A stretch of 64,000 nt of DNA from Vibrio cidicii (GCF_009763805.1 NZ_CP046803.1:868001-932000), one strand, 5' to 3'; counted from the first letter of the stretch, positions 20,382 through 30,064 are shown. Notes: generated by a model from the letters alone, not told the origin. Program-made: numbers and translations.

Positions 20382-21278
20382 ATGACCGTTCAATACATTA
20401 GTAAAGAAGGCGCGGCGATCATGAATATCGCCCGCTATTTGATGACCACCACAGAAGGCGATCGCCTGCGCACCATTGAGTCGCTGTCAGAAGAGTTTGT
20501 GGTGTCCGTCGGCTTTATTCAAAAGGCGTTAACCACCATTGAACAGCGCGGCGCGGTGGTTTTATCCAAGCAAGGGCGCAATGGCACGTTTATCAGCCAG
20601 CTCAATTATCGCGAGCTGGTTGCGTGTGCAGGCATCAGCAATGTGGTATGTGCGATGCCATTGCCATATACCCGTCACTATGAGGGACTAGCCAGTGGTC
20701 TAAAAGCCCAGCTTGGCAGTTTGCCACTTTATTTTGCCCATATGCGCGGTGCCAGTGTGCGCGCAGAGTGTTTAAGAAATGGCACTTATGATGTGGCGAT
20801 TATGTCAAAACTTGCTGCGAAACAGCTGGCATCAGGACTGGTCACCGCAATCGATTTAGGCGCAAACTCTTACTCTCACGAGCACCGTTTGATCTATCGC
20901 CAAGGGGAGTACGAGCAGATCCGCCGCGTCGGCGTCGATCCCGACTCACCCGACCAAAAAATTCTGACCAGCCAAGCGTTTGAAAACAAGCCAATTGAGA
21001 TCGTCGAAATTCACTACGGCGAAAGTTTAACTCACTTAACCAATGGCGATATTGATGCGGTAGTTTGGCTACCAGAAGCGATCGACATGGAAAAATATGG
21101 CCTCGCCGAACAATCTTTGGCGCACTTACCAGCGTGCAAAGAGGCGTCTCAGGCGGTGATGTTGGTCAACGGTCACGCCCAGCACATTACGATTTTACTG
21201 CGCAAACTACTCAAACTTTCTCCACTGCTGGCACATCAGCAAGCCGTGGTGAAAGGGGAACTCACACCCAGCTATTAA
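20382..21278 (+). CDS. yhfZ: YhfZ-like transcriptional regulator
   Basis: 298 aa (E. coli YhfZ about 301). The N-terminus is a winged-helix DNA-binding region (residues 15-75, DRLRTIESLSEEFVVSVGFIQKALTTIEQRG), and a ligand-binding-like domain follows (90-298, periplasmic-binding-protein fold style, MRGASVRAECLRNGTYDVAIMSK). It is the first gene of the yhf cluster and likely controls it, since it sits at the promoter end and faces the same way as the rest. Its effector may be the pathway substrate, which is unknown. The ribosome site is weak (GAAGATTAAAAATT before ATG). Confidence 0.8.
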   Translation: MTVQYISKEGAAIMNIARYLMTTTEGDRLRTIESLSEEFVVSVGFIQKALTTIEQRGAVVLSKQGRNGTFISQLNYRELVACAGISNVVCAMPLPYTRHYEGLASGLKAQLGSLPLYFAHMRGASVRAECLRNGTYDVAIMSKLAAKQLASGLVTAIDLGANSYSHEHRLIYRQGEYEQIRRVGVDPDSPDQKILTSQAFENKPIEIVEIHYGESLTHLTNGDIDAVVWLPEAIDMEKYGLAEQSLAHLPACKEASQAVMLVNGHAQHITILLRKLLKLSPLLAHQQAVVKGELTPSY

Positions 21279-21287
21279 AGGTGAACT

Positions 21288-21659
21288 ATGCAACAACGTC
21301 TGGATCTCCTGCTGCAAGCCAGCGTCATTTCATCACAAGCCCATCGCGGCTGCGTGAAAGCGTTAGCACTACTCGACAGCACCTTCGCCATCGATCATGC
21401 AAGCGAGCAATATCAAATGGCCATCACTCACCTCGCGCGCGCCGCCGACCGAATTTGGCAACAGCAAGCGGTTGAAGAGGGATTGGATCCTGAGGTGCTT
21501 GAGGAGATACAAAGCGATCCGCACTATCCGCATCTGTTGCTGCTCCACCAAAAGGTGCTCGATGCGATGGGAATCACCGCTCTGCCAGCCAGTGAAGAGA
21601 GCTTTCTGCTCGCGAATCTTTACGCTTTGATGCAAGTTTCACAGGAGCCAGCGCTATGA
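21288..21659 (+). CDS. yhfY: YhfY-like PRD-domain protein
   Basis: 123-aa all-helical cytoplasmic protein matching YhfY in length and position. It resembles a single PTS regulation domain (PRD), with conserved His residues (AHRGCVKAL, ITHLARAADR) that in PRDs are phosphorylation sites. It starts 9 bp after yhfZ, and its end overlaps the start of php by 4 bp (ATGA), so it is translationally coupled. Probably an accessory to YhfZ regulation. Biochemical role unproven. Confidence 0.72.
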   Translation: MQQRLDLLLQASVISSQAHRGCVKALALLDSTFAIDHASEQYQMAITHLARAADRIWQQQAVEEGLDPEVLEEIQSDPHYPHLLLLHQKVLDAMGITALPASEESFLLANLYALMQVSQEPAL

Positions 21660-22534
21660 TGGACGCCACTGGGTATACCTACTGCCACGAACATCTGCAT
21701 ATTGATCTCTCAGAGCAAAAGCACAACCTTGACTGCCGCTTAGACCAATTTGAGCTGCTGTGTGGTGAGATGCGTGCCGTGCAACAACGCGGGGTACGTA
21801 ACATCATCGAGGTCACCAACGCTTTTATGGGCAGAAATCCTCAATTTATTGAAAATTTAATCGATGCGACTGGTATTAATGTGTTGCTCTCAACGGGCTT
21901 CTACATCGAAGGCTTCTTTCCACAGGCGCTATATCAGATGAGTGCCGAGCAAATCGCCCAAGGGATGATTGACGAAATTGAGCAAGGCATTCCCGACTCT
22001 CGCCTCAAAGCCAGCCTGATCGGCGAGATTGGCAGCAGTGAAGCCCATTTTAGCCCCACAGAACAAAAAGTGTTCCAAGCGGCAGCCATCGCCCACCTAC
22101 ACACCGGACGGCCGATTTCCACCCACCAGTCCATGAGCACCATGGGCCGTGAACAGTTGCAACTGCTGCAGCGCTATGGGGTTGCGATGGATAAAGTCAC
22201 CGTGGGCCACTGCGATCTGCGCGACAACCTCGACCATCTGCTGTGGATGCTCGATCAAGGCTGCTATGTGCAGTTCGATACCATAGGCAAAAACAGCTAC
22301 TACCCCGACAGCAAACGTGCGGCCACGCTTGCGCTACTGTGTGAGCGCGGTTACGAGAAGCAGTTGATGTTGTCGATGGACATCACCCGCCGCTCGCATT
22401 TAAAAGCCAATGGCGGGCTGGGATTTAGCTACTTAATGGACGAATTTGTTCCCCTTCTCAAACAACACGGGATCTATCAAGCACAAATCGACACCCTACT
22501 CAGAACCAACCCTGCACGTTTATTCGCCGAATAA
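21656..22534 (+). CDS. php: phosphotriesterase homology protein
   Basis: 292 aa, identical in length to E. coli Php (YhfV), with near-identical hallmark segments. Amidohydrolase-superfamily TIM barrel with a binuclear metal centre. The HEHLHID motif at residues 10-16 gives the first two histidines. The bridging carboxylate is in LIGEIGSSE (a Glu in place of the carboxylated Lys of true phosphotriesterases). The remaining ligands are ISTHQS and VGHCDLRD, and the catalytic Asp is in SMDITRRSHLKANGG. The true substrate is not known for this subfamily, and it has no proven phosphotriesterase activity. The start overlaps the end of yhfY. Confidence 0.88.
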   Translation: MMDATGYTYCHEHLHIDLSEQKHNLDCRLDQFELLCGEMRAVQQRGVRNIIEVTNAFMGRNPQFIENLIDATGINVLLSTGFYIEGFFPQALYQMSAEQIAQGMIDEIEQGIPDSRLKASLIGEIGSSEAHFSPTEQKVFQAAAIAHLHTGRPISTHQSMSTMGREQLQLLQRYGVAMDKVTVGHCDLRDNLDHLLWMLDQGCYVQFDTIGKNSYYPDSKRAATLALLCERGYEKQLMLSMDITRRSHLKANGGLGFSYLMDEFVPLLKQHGIYQAQIDTLLRTNPARLFAE

Positions 22535-22560
22535 GCGTTTGAAATCATTAAGGATAGAAG

Positions 22561-22920
22561 ATGAAAAAAATTGCCATAGCGGGTTTGCAGCGTGAGCAAA
22601 TCAAACAACAGATAGAGACGGCCTTACCAGATGCCTTTGAATGCCACATTCTCACCGACATGGATGCGGCGGTGAGAGTGAAATCCGGGGAGATGGATTA
22701 CTTCATCGGCTGTTGCAACACTGGCGCAGGCGGCGCGCTCGCCATGGCGATTGCCATTTTGGGTTATGCCCAGTGCTGCACGATCGCCAAACCATCCATC
22801 CAAGCCAAACAAGAAGAGATTCAAAGCTTTATCGATAAAGGTTGTGTGGCGTTTGGTCTCTCATTGGAGCACGTTGAACACGCCGTTCCCATGCTGATTC
22901 AACAACTCGCCGCCAGATAA
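22561..22920 (+). CDS. yhfU: YhfU family protein (DUF2620)
   Basis: 119-aa cytoplasmic protein, close to E. coli YhfU in size and position. It has a small alpha/beta fold with a glycine/cysteine-rich loop (DYFIGCCNTGAGGALAMA) that resembles a nucleotide- or cofactor-binding site. It lies between php and the transporter gene, with GGATAGAAG before the ATG and a 9-bp gap to yhfT. Function unknown in all organisms. It probably forms a complex with YhfT or acts on the imported compound. Confidence 0.82.
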   Translation: MKKIAIAGLQREQIKQQIETALPDAFECHILTDMDAAVRVKSGEMDYFIGCCNTGAGGALAMAIAILGYAQCCTIAKPSIQAKQEEIQSFIDKGCVAFGLSLEHVEHAVPMLIQQLAAR

Positions 22921-22929
22921 GGAGTCACT

Positions 22930-24231
22930 ATGGACATTCTGCACATTGGGTTAGTGGCTGCGCTTTGCGCCATGACCGCGTTAGTCGCCAATATGAGCGC
23001 GGCCGTGTTCCACGACGGCATTCGGCCAATTCTGCCCCAGTTGTTTGAGGGCAATATGACGCGACGTGACGCGGGTTCGGTTGCATTTGGCCTCTCGATC
23101 GGTTTCGTTGCGTCGGTTGGTATCTCTTTTACGCTCTCAACCGGATTATTAAACCCTTGGCTACTGTTTCTTCCGACGGACATTCTTGGCGTTTTGATCG
23201 GCAGCCGAGTACTCGCCGCGCTGGCGGGCGGTTTGTGGGGCGTACTGGTGGTCACCTCACTCGCCGGGGTCAATGCGGTCTTAACTGGCTTGCCGATTGA
23301 TGCACTGGGCGCGCTAGGAGAACTCGGCACCCCCGTGATGTCGGCGTTTGCTCTCTTCCCTCTGTTGGCCATTTTCTATCAATTTGGCTGGAAAGCGGGG
23401 GCGATTGCTGCGGGCGTGATCCTGTTTGCTCGTTTGATGATCATGAAATTTACGGGAATCTACCCGGAATCGATCCAGATCTTTGTTGGCATGATGATGC
23501 TGGTCTTCTTCGCTATCCGTAAAGATTTGGCCGATCGCCGTGCGGGTATCACCCCTCCCGATATGTCAGGCTTGCACAGCATTTTTGAAGAGCGCAGTAA
23601 ACGCATCGTCAAACATCTGCCTTTTCTGGCCATCACAGGCGCGCTGATTGCAGCGGTCTCTAACGGCGGCATTTTTGCCGGTTCGGAAGTCTCTATTTAT
23701 TCACTGGCAGACGCGTTGAAACTCAGCGATCCCGCAGCGAAAGAGGCGGCCATCGGCCAAGTGGCGCTGTCTGAATTTATGCGCGGCCTTGGCTTTATTC
23801 CGCTGATTGCCACCACAGCTCTGGCTACCGGCGTTTATGGCGTCGTGGGGATGACATTCGTTTTTGTCGTCGGTTATCTCTCACCGAATATGGCCGTCGC
23901 GGTAGGGTTGGGGGCAATCACCATCTGCCTTGAAGTGTTCTTGCTGCGTGCCATTGGGCGCTTCTTAGAGCAGTTCCCATCGATTCGCAATGCGTCGGAT
24001 AACATTCGTAACTCAATGAATACCTTGATGGAATTTGCGCTACTGATCGGCGGCGTTCTCGCCGTGATGAAAATGGGTTCGACGACAGGATTCACCATTT
24101 TCGCCATGCTGTTCTACCTCAATGAAGTGATGGGACGCCCAATCCTGAAAATTGCAGCGCCTGCGGTTGCCGCGATCTTAACCGGCGTTATCTTGAATGT
24201 TCTGCATCTACTTGGACTCTTCGCCATTTAA
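22930..24231 (+). CDS. yhfT: YhfT-like membrane transporter
   Basis: 433-aa polytopic inner-membrane protein with about 10-12 hydrophobic segments (among them GLVAALCAMTALVANMSAAVF, GVLVVTSLAGVNAVL, IQIFVGMMMLVFFAI and AVAAILTGVILNVLHLLGLFAI). It matches E. coli YhfT in size and place. It is the only transporter of the cluster, so it presumably brings in the unknown substrate of Php/YhfX/YhfW. It starts just after yhfU with a GGAG site. A 124-bp gap with the hairpin AGCTGA-TCG-TCAGCT follows before yhfX, which may mark an internal promoter or mRNA processing point. Confidence 0.85.
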   Translation: MDILHIGLVAALCAMTALVANMSAAVFHDGIRPILPQLFEGNMTRRDAGSVAFGLSIGFVASVGISFTLSTGLLNPWLLFLPTDILGVLIGSRVLAALAGGLWGVLVVTSLAGVNAVLTGLPIDALGALGELGTPVMSAFALFPLLAIFYQFGWKAGAIAAGVILFARLMIMKFTGIYPESIQIFVGMMMLVFFAIRKDLADRRAGITPPDMSGLHSIFEERSKRIVKHLPFLAITGALIAAVSNGGIFAGSEVSIYSLADALKLSDPAAKEAAIGQVALSEFMRGLGFIPLIATTALATGVYGVVGMTFVFVVGYLSPNMAVAVGLGAITICLEVFLLRAIGRFLEQFPSIRNASDNIRNSMNTLMEFALLIGGVLAVMKMGSTTGFTIFAMLFYLNEVMGRPILKIAAPAVAAILTGVILNVLHLLGLFAI

Positions 24232-24355
24232 TTTAAGCAATCCAATGAGCTGATCGTCAGCTTAATACCAGCAAGTTAAACATCGTTGATGGTTATTTAG
24301 CGCGTGCTGACCAAAGTCAGTGCCGGCTCAGCTCATGCCTAAAAAAGGGGAAAAT

Positions 24356-25538
24356 ATGTTTTTACACGCCTTAGAAAAGCAAAATCCCGACTTAATTACC
24401 GCCGCGCTACGCTTATTTAAACAGGGCCAGATACTGCCAGATAGCACCGTCATTGATGTCGACCAATTTCTTGCCAACGCCCAGCAGATGCGGCGCGTAG
24501 CCAATGAGCTGGGCATAAAGCTTTACGCCATGACCAAGCAGTTTGGCCGTAACCCCAAACTAGCGAAACTGTTAATTGAGCAGTGCGATTTTGACGGTAT
24601 TGTGTGTGTCGATTTCAAAGAAGCACGCACGCTGGCCGCACAAGGTTTGCCCATCGCCAATGTCGGACATCTGGTGCAGCCGCCCAGCCATTTTGTTCCA
24701 ACCTTAGTGGCGGCTATCAAACCGCAAGTCATTACTGTCTACAGTCTGGAAAAAGCACGGCAAATCTCTGAAGCGGCGTACAATGCAAAAGTGACACAAG
24801 GTTTGCTGCTCAAGTTCTATCATTCGCGCGACCAGTTGTACGTCAATCAAGAATCGGGCTTTGCGATCGAAGATCTCAAACAGGTCGTGGCGGAAATTCA
24901 GGCCATGCCCAACGTCTATATTGCAGGAGTGACCCATTTCCCCTGTTTTTTGTTTAACCAAACCTCACAAAAAACCGAACCAACCCCCAATCTGACCACG
25001 CTATTGGAAGCCAAGCTCGCTTTGCAAGCGCTCGGCGTCAACTGCGAGCAAGTCAACGCGCCCTCAGCCACCTGTATTGAAACCTTACCCCTACTGGCTA
25101 AATATGGCTGCACGCACGGCGAGCCGGGCCACGCCCTGACCGGTACCATACCCGGTAACGCGGTCAGCCTACAGGCGGAGAAAATCGCCATGCTCTATTT
25201 AAGCGAAATCTCTCACCATTATGGCGCCGACAGTTATTGCTTTGCCGGGGGATATTATCGCCGCGGCGCGCTCGAACATGGTTTGGTCTATTATCGCGGG
25301 CAAAACGAGCGCGTACGTGTGTATAACGACGATCACGACAGCATTGATTACCATCTGCGTGTTGCCGGCCACTACCCCATCGGTTTCTCCGGTGATCATG
25401 GCATATCGCACCCAAGTATTTGTCACCCGCAGTGACGTGATTCTACTCCGTGGCGTCGCCCAAGGGCAGCCCAAAATCATCGGCAGGTTCGATGCACTCG
25501 GCAACCGCATCGACCAAACGGAGGTGTGTGATGGCTAG
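24356..25538 (+). pseudogene. yhfX: YhfX-like PLP-dependent (alanine-racemase fold) enzyme, one-base frameshift
   Basis: Corrected length is 393 aa (E. coli YhfX 387). The start at 24356 (MFLHALEKQNPDL) has AAGGGGAAAAT before it. The fold-type III barrel carries the PLP lysine in YAMTKQFGRN at about residue 60, then VDFKEA, NVGHLVQ, GVTHFPC and HGEPGHALTG. The C-terminal domain (MAYRTQVFVTRSDVILLRG) is in another frame. Removing one base from GTTTC at 25383-25387 (GAAAC on the other strand) gives PIGSPVIMAYRTQ. The end overlaps yhfW by 8 bp, so translation is coupled. Likely an amino-acid racemase or decarboxylase-like enzyme. Substrate unknown. Confidence 0.85.
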
Positions 25539-26775
25539 ATGTATCGTGGTGGTACTCGATGGCTTTGGCGTCGGTGAAATGCCCGATGTGGCAGAAGTGC
25601 GCCCGCAAGACTGCGGGGCCAATACAGCCGACAAGCTGCTGAACCATTTTCCGCTCAAGCGATTAGCGACGCTGGAAAAACTCGGCCTGCAAAATGTAGT
25701 GCGCAATGGCAAATCCGTTATGCAGGCTAACTCCTTGGCCAACACAGGTAAAGCGGAGCTGGCTCATCAAGGCGGCGACACCTTTATGGGCCATCAGGAA
25801 ATCATGGGCACTCGCCCCAAAGCGCCGCTCGTTCAGCCTTTTCAAGCCGCATTGCCCGCTATTGAACAGGCACTTATTGAGCAAGGCTATCGCGTGGAAA
25901 CCATCACTCGTCAAGGGTTGTCCCTTCTACTGGTCGAAAGCGCGGTGGTGATTGGCGACAATCTTGAAGCGGATCTTGGACAAGTGTACAACTTGACCTG
26001 TAATTTCCATCTGCTGTCATTTTCCGCTTTGCTCGACATCGCACAAGTGGTGCGCTCGGCCAACTCCGTCAGCCGCAACATCGCCTTTGGCGGCCACATT
26101 GGCTCTCCAGGACAAGCTGCCAGTATGCAGCGCATCTTCAACGCAATTGAAATCAAACCCAATGGTGCTGGTCAAGACACCTATATTGGCATCAACGCTC
26201 CGGACAGCGGCGTGTACGACAACGGCTTTCAGGTGGCGCATTTAGGTTATGGCGTTGATGCGACGACTCAAGTACCGTGGCTGTTGCATCAGCAAGGTAT
26301 CACCACATGGCTGTATGGCAAAGTGGCGGACATTGTGCAAAACCGAAACGGACACTCGTATTTATCGGTGGTGGATACCGATGAGGTCTTTCGCCTGCTC
26401 AACCACGACCTCGAGCAGCAAAACGACGGGTTTTTCTGCGCCAATGTGCAAGAAACCGATTTATCCGGCCACCAGCAAGATCCCAAGCAATATTGGCGCA
26501 TCTTGGAAAAAGCCGATGCGGGTCTTCGCCAAGTGATGGCGCAGATGGGCGCTGAAGATCTGTTGATTGTCATGGCCGACCACGGCAATGACCCATTTAT
26601 TGGCCACAGTAAACACACTCGGGAACAGGTGCCTTTGCTGGCGTATCGGCAAGGCAAGCAGTCTCTGGAGTTGGGGCAGCGCAAAACACTGTCGGATGTT
26701 GGGGCGACAGTGTGCGCCTTCTTCGCCGCTGAGTTACCGGAAAACGGGGTAGCGATTGAGGCTTTACTCGATTGA
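25531..26775 (+). CDS. yhfW: YhfW-like phosphopentomutase-family metalloenzyme
   Basis: 414 aa (E. coli YhfW about 408), alkaline-phosphatase/phosphopentomutase superfamily. The start at 25531 (MARCIVVVLDGFG) follows GGAGG. Metal-binding segments are VLDGFGVGEMPD at the N-terminus, QETDLSGHQQD in the middle and VMADHGNDPFIGHSKHTREQVP near the C-terminus. The cap insert differs from true DeoB. Probably moves or removes a phosphate on a sugar-like compound made by the neighbouring enzymes. Exact reaction unknown. Last gene of the cluster, ended by a clear terminator. Confidence 0.85.
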   Translation: MARCIVVVLDGFGVGEMPDVAEVRPQDCGANTADKLLNHFPLKRLATLEKLGLQNVVRNGKSVMQANSLANTGKAELAHQGGDTFMGHQEIMGTRPKAPLVQPFQAALPAIEQALIEQGYRVETITRQGLSLLLVESAVVIGDNLEADLGQVYNLTCNFHLLSFSALLDIAQVVRSANSVSRNIAFGGHIGSPGQAASMQRIFNAIEIKPNGAGQDTYIGINAPDSGVYDNGFQVAHLGYGVDATTQVPWLLHQQGITTWLYGKVADIVQNRNGHSYLSVVDTDEVFRLLNHDLEQQNDGFFCANVQETDLSGHQQDPKQYWRILEKADAGLRQVMAQMGAEDLLIVMADHGNDPFIGHSKHTREQVPLLAYRQGKQSLELGQRKTLSDVGATVCAFFAAELPENGVAIEALLD

Positions 26776-26803
26776 TCTCAGAATGCTCGCTACTTTTAAA
26801 TAG

Positions 26804-26832
26804 GAAAGACCAACGCTGGGTTGGTCTTTTTC
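26804..26832. terminator. terminator of the yhf cluster
   Basis: Stem GAAAGACCAAC / GTTGGTCTTT(TTC) with a short GCTGG loop, 29 bp after the yhfW stop and ahead of the convergent ctlX end. Confidence 0.85.
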
Positions 26833-26873
26833 ATTTTAAGGCGAAGGTGTTTGAAGAAGAATAAAGCGATCCG

Positions 26874-27851
26874 TTACAACACCGCTTTGCGTTTGGGCAA
26901 AAAGACTTCCCCAAGCATGCAGCGCACTGAACCGCCGCCAATATCTTCAATCGTCGTTACGTCAAATGGCAGCAACTTACCGTGCGTGGCCAGTTGGTTG
27001 CGCTGCGCTTCTGAAAACGCATCATAAGCCGATTGCGACATGGCGATCACTTTGCTGCCATTGACGGTTTCAAGTTGCAAGATGTTGCCGCAAAAACGGT
27101 TCATCTGCTCAATGGAAATCGAGATCACTTGCTTATCTTTCGCCAACGCTTTGAGCACGAAACGACGTTCAAACTCGGGGATCACTTCATCGCAAATCAC
27201 ACAAAATTGCTCACCAATCGCCATCATTACATTGGTGTGATAGATCGGCTTGCCAGACGGTAAGCGTGTTTGAAAAGAGATCACGCGCGGGTAGCCGATA
27301 CGTTTGGCATACTCTTCCAGCACCAAGCGATCACAACGTTGTGACAGGGCGGCATAAATGGTTTTGTTGCAATGATCGATCACCATCACGCCCGTGCTTT
27401 CCAAAAATGCCTGATCGTGGGTGTATTGGGTCAGTGAATCTTGGTGGGTCACTTCTCGCCCTGCGGCGATGAGCGCGTCAATCAAAGCTTGCGGGCGAAC
27501 TTCTTCCCGGCGGTTTTCACACGCCATCGGAAAAGTGAAAAAAGCGCCCTCTTCGGTAGTACTAAACCAGTTATTCGGGAAAACGGCGTCCGGCGTTGCC
27601 ACAGAGGATTCGGGGTAGTCAAACTCCACCACTTGCACCCCTTCCTGACGCAGTTTACTCACCATCGCTTTAAACTCCGCCATGGTTTTTTGTCGCACTG
27701 CCTCTTGGCCGAGGGAGATTTGATTCTGAAATTCGTTGTCGCGAGCGGTCTCTTCATTAAAACGAAACTCTTTCGGCGGCACCATCACCACGCAGTTGGC
27801 GTTTTGTCGCACGCTCTGTTTCGATAGATTTGTCTCATTCGGTAACAACAT
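26874..27851 (-). CDS. ctlX: CtlX-family amidinotransferase/citrulline-related hydrolase
   Basis: 325-aa cytoplasmic enzyme of the guanidine-group modifying superfamily (five-bladed beta/alpha propeller). It has VVMVPPKEFRFNEETARDN at the N-terminus, the substrate carboxylate segment PDAVFPNNWFSTTEEG, a histidine in IYHTNVMMAIGEQF, and the nucleophilic Cys in the C-terminal GGGSVRCMLGEVFLP (residue 313 by my count). Matches the citrulline-utilisation hydrolase CtlX type, where the family acts on citrulline or arginine-like compounds. Start preceded by AAGGAATG. Monocistronic and convergent with the yhf cluster. No arginine pathway genes are adjacent. Confidence 0.85.
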   Translation of the reverse strand: MLLPNETNLSKQSVRQNANCVVMVPPKEFRFNEETARDNEFQNQISLGQEAVRQKTMAEFKAMVSKLRQEGVQVVEFDYPESSVATPDAVFPNNWFSTTEEGAFFTFPMACENRREEVRPQALIDALIAAGREVTHQDSLTQYTHDQAFLESTGVMVIDHCNKTIYAALSQRCDRLVLEEYAKRIGYPRVISFQTRLPSGKPIYHTNVMMAIGEQFCVICDEVIPEFERRFVLKALAKDKQVISISIEQMNRFCGNILQLETVNGSKVIAMSQSAYDAFSEAQRNQLATHGKLLPFDVTTIEDIGGGSVRCMLGEVFLPKRKAVL

Positions 27852-28176
27852 CGGTTCATTCCTTCTAACTAGATTAGGCAGATTGTAAAATTAATGTTAA
27901 CCATGTTTTTACTGATTTTAAGCATAGCATACGCCCCCTTCAGTAATAGTTACTCTAGAAGTGAGGGATGACAGAAATATTTATCGACACCTCGCCGATA
28001 AACAAACTATTTCGTCTCCAGAGTGTCGCCTGCGCCGAACCATTGTCTTAAAGACATAACCAACTAGTTACATTTGCCGCGTCAATCCGTTAGACTACTT
28101 TTTGCCCTTCCAAGCCACTCTGTCTCGTTTTACCCGCACTTTACGTCCGTGTGGGTGCATTACTTTAGGACGCGTT
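27852..28176. other. divergent intergenic region (ctlX / ABC transporter)
   Basis: 325 bp with an AT-rich left half holding the ctlX promoter. It has a perfect 13-bp palindrome TGTCTT-A-AAGACA at 28044-28056 about 120 bp before the ABC transporter start. No gene is visible. The palindrome may be a regulator site, but nothing identifies which. Confidence 0.35.
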
Positions 28177-30033
28177 ATGTTTAAACGATTTGAAAGCTTT
28201 ACCAATCCGTTTCCGGCCGGACAGCCGGAGCAGCCACCAGAGGGATTACTGGCATTTTGCCGCTACTACACTCGTGGCTTTGAAAAACCGCTGATTTTGA
28301 TGTCACTGTTGTCAACCATTGTCGCCATGGTCGAAGTCTCCCTGTTTGGCGCAATGGGCCAACTGGTGGATTGGCTGAGCAATAGCGACCCTCGTACCTT
28401 TATCGAGCAAAACCAACGCGAGCTGATTTACTACGGCTTGGTGCTGTTGGTGGTGATGCCCACGCTCGTCGTGGTTTATTCGCTGGTGGTGCACCAAACC
28501 CTGCTCGGTAACTATCCGATGTCGATTCGCTGGTTAGCGCACCGTTATCTGCTCAATCAGAGCCTGAACTTTTATCAGGATGATTTTGCCGGCCGCGTCG
28601 CTACCAAAGTGATGCAAACATCGCTGGCAGTGCGTGAATCGGTGATGAAAACCATGGATGTGTTCGTCTATGTTTCGGTTTACTTCACCAGCATCATCGT
28701 GATGCTGGCGGCGGCCGACTGGCGTTTGATGGTGCCGATGGTGATTTGGCTGCTGATTTACATCGCCATTCAGCTCTACTTTGTGCCAAAGCTGAAAGAT
28801 GTCGCTTCTGAACAAGCAGACGCGCGCTCCACCATGACCGGGCGTATCGTCGATAGCTACACCAACATTCAAACCGTGAAGCTGTTTTCGCACAGCAAGC
28901 GGGAAACGCAATACGCCGAAAACGGTATGCGCGAATTTCTGGGCACTGTCTATCGACAAATGCGCCTCGTTACGGGCTTTAACATCGCCGTGCAAGTCAC
29001 CAACTATGTGCTGGTGTTTTCCATCGCGTCGCTCTCTATCTATTTGTGGCTGGGCGGCGCAATCAGTGTCGGCGCGATCGCGATTGCGGTCAGTTTGGCA
29101 CTGCGCATCAACGGCATGTCGATGTGGATCATGTGGGAAGTCGGCGCGCTGTTTGAAAACATGGGTACTGTGGTTGACGGGATGAAAACGCTGGCAAAGC
29201 CGATTGCCATCCAAGATAAACCGCAAGCCGCTGAGCTCACGGTGACACAAGGCGGAATCGAGTTTGAAGATGTCAGCTTCCACTACGGCGAGAACAAAGG
29301 GGTGATCAACCATCTCAATCTGAGCATCAAACCGGGAGAGAAAATCGGCTTGGTGGGCCGCTCTGGCGCAGGAAAATCAACGCTGGTTAACCTGTTGCTG
29401 CGCTTTCACGATGTGGAGAGTGGCAAGATCAGGATCGATGGGCAGACTATCTCTGAGGTCACGCAAGATTCGCTGCGCGCGCAGATCGGTATGGTGACGC
29501 AAGACACCTCACTGCTGCACCGCTCGATCCGCGACAACATTCTTTACGGCAACCCAGACGCCAGCGAAGAAGAGCTGCTGCGCGCCACCAAACAGGCGCA
29601 CGCCCATGAGTTTATCGAAACGCTGACCGATCCGTTTGGTAATGTTGGCTACGATGCACAAGTGGGCGAACGCGGGGTGAAACTCTCTGGCGGCCAGCGC
29701 CAACGCATTGCTATTTCTCGCGTGTTGCTCAAAGACGCACCACTGCTGGTACTCGATGAAGCGACCTCTGCGCTCGATTCCGAGGTGGAAGCGGCAATCC
29801 AAGAGAGCTTGAATGAGCTTATGCAAGGCAAAACGGTGATCGCGATTGCCCACCGACTCTCGACTATCGCGCAGATGGATCGGCTGATCGTGCTCGATAA
29901 AGGCAACATTGTCGAGCAAGGAACGCATCAAGAACTGTTGGATAACAAAGGCATCTACGCGCAGCTTTGGGCACATCAAACTGGCGGGTTCCTCGCCGAC
30001 GATTGCCCAGAGGAGAACAGCAAGATCGCCTAA
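28177..30033 (+). CDS. ABC transporter, fused permease and ATPase (MsbA-type exporter)
   Basis: 618-aa half-transporter that works as a homodimer in the inner membrane. The start at 28177 (MFKRFESF) is behind TTTAGGA and is preferred over an in-frame ATG 25 codons upstream that has none. About six TM helices lie between residues 50 and 325. The ATPase has Walker A GRSGAGKST, Q-loop MVTQDTS, signature LSGGQRQRIAI, Walker B LLVLDEATSALD and the switch His in IAHRLST. It belongs to the exporter (lipid, drug or peptide) group. The substrate cannot be inferred. Monocistronic and closed by a strong terminator. Confidence 0.9.
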   Translation: MFKRFESFTNPFPAGQPEQPPEGLLAFCRYYTRGFEKPLILMSLLSTIVAMVEVSLFGAMGQLVDWLSNSDPRTFIEQNQRELIYYGLVLLVVMPTLVVVYSLVVHQTLLGNYPMSIRWLAHRYLLNQSLNFYQDDFAGRVATKVMQTSLAVRESVMKTMDVFVYVSVYFTSIIVMLAAADWRLMVPMVIWLLIYIAIQLYFVPKLKDVASEQADARSTMTGRIVDSYTNIQTVKLFSHSKRETQYAENGMREFLGTVYRQMRLVTGFNIAVQVTNYVLVFSIASLSIYLWLGGAISVGAIAIAVSLALRINGMSMWIMWEVGALFENMGTVVDGMKTLAKPIAIQDKPQAAELTVTQGGIEFEDVSFHYGENKGVINHLNLSIKPGEKIGLVGRSGAGKSTLVNLLLRFHDVESGKIRIDGQTISEVTQDSLRAQIGMVTQDTSLLHRSIRDNILYGNPDASEEELLRATKQAHAHEFIETLTDPFGNVGYDAQVGERGVKLSGGQRQRIAISRVLLKDAPLLVLDEATSALDSEVEAAIQESLNELMQGKTVIAIAHRLSTIAQMDRLIVLDKGNIVEQGTHQELLDNKGIYAQLWAHQTGGFLADDCPEENSKIA

Positions 30034-30064
30034 GTCCTGTCGAAAAATACCCATGTGTTGCCCT

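Noticed and set aside
24232..24355. Possible extra small gene between yhfT and yhfX
   Set aside because: Only a short hairpin is seen; the in-frame extension of yhfX to 24320 has no ribosome site.
28534..29313. 259-codon minus-strand open frame inside the ABC transporter gene
   Set aside because: Antisense shadow; composition is unlike protein and the plus-strand gene is complete with all ABC motifs.
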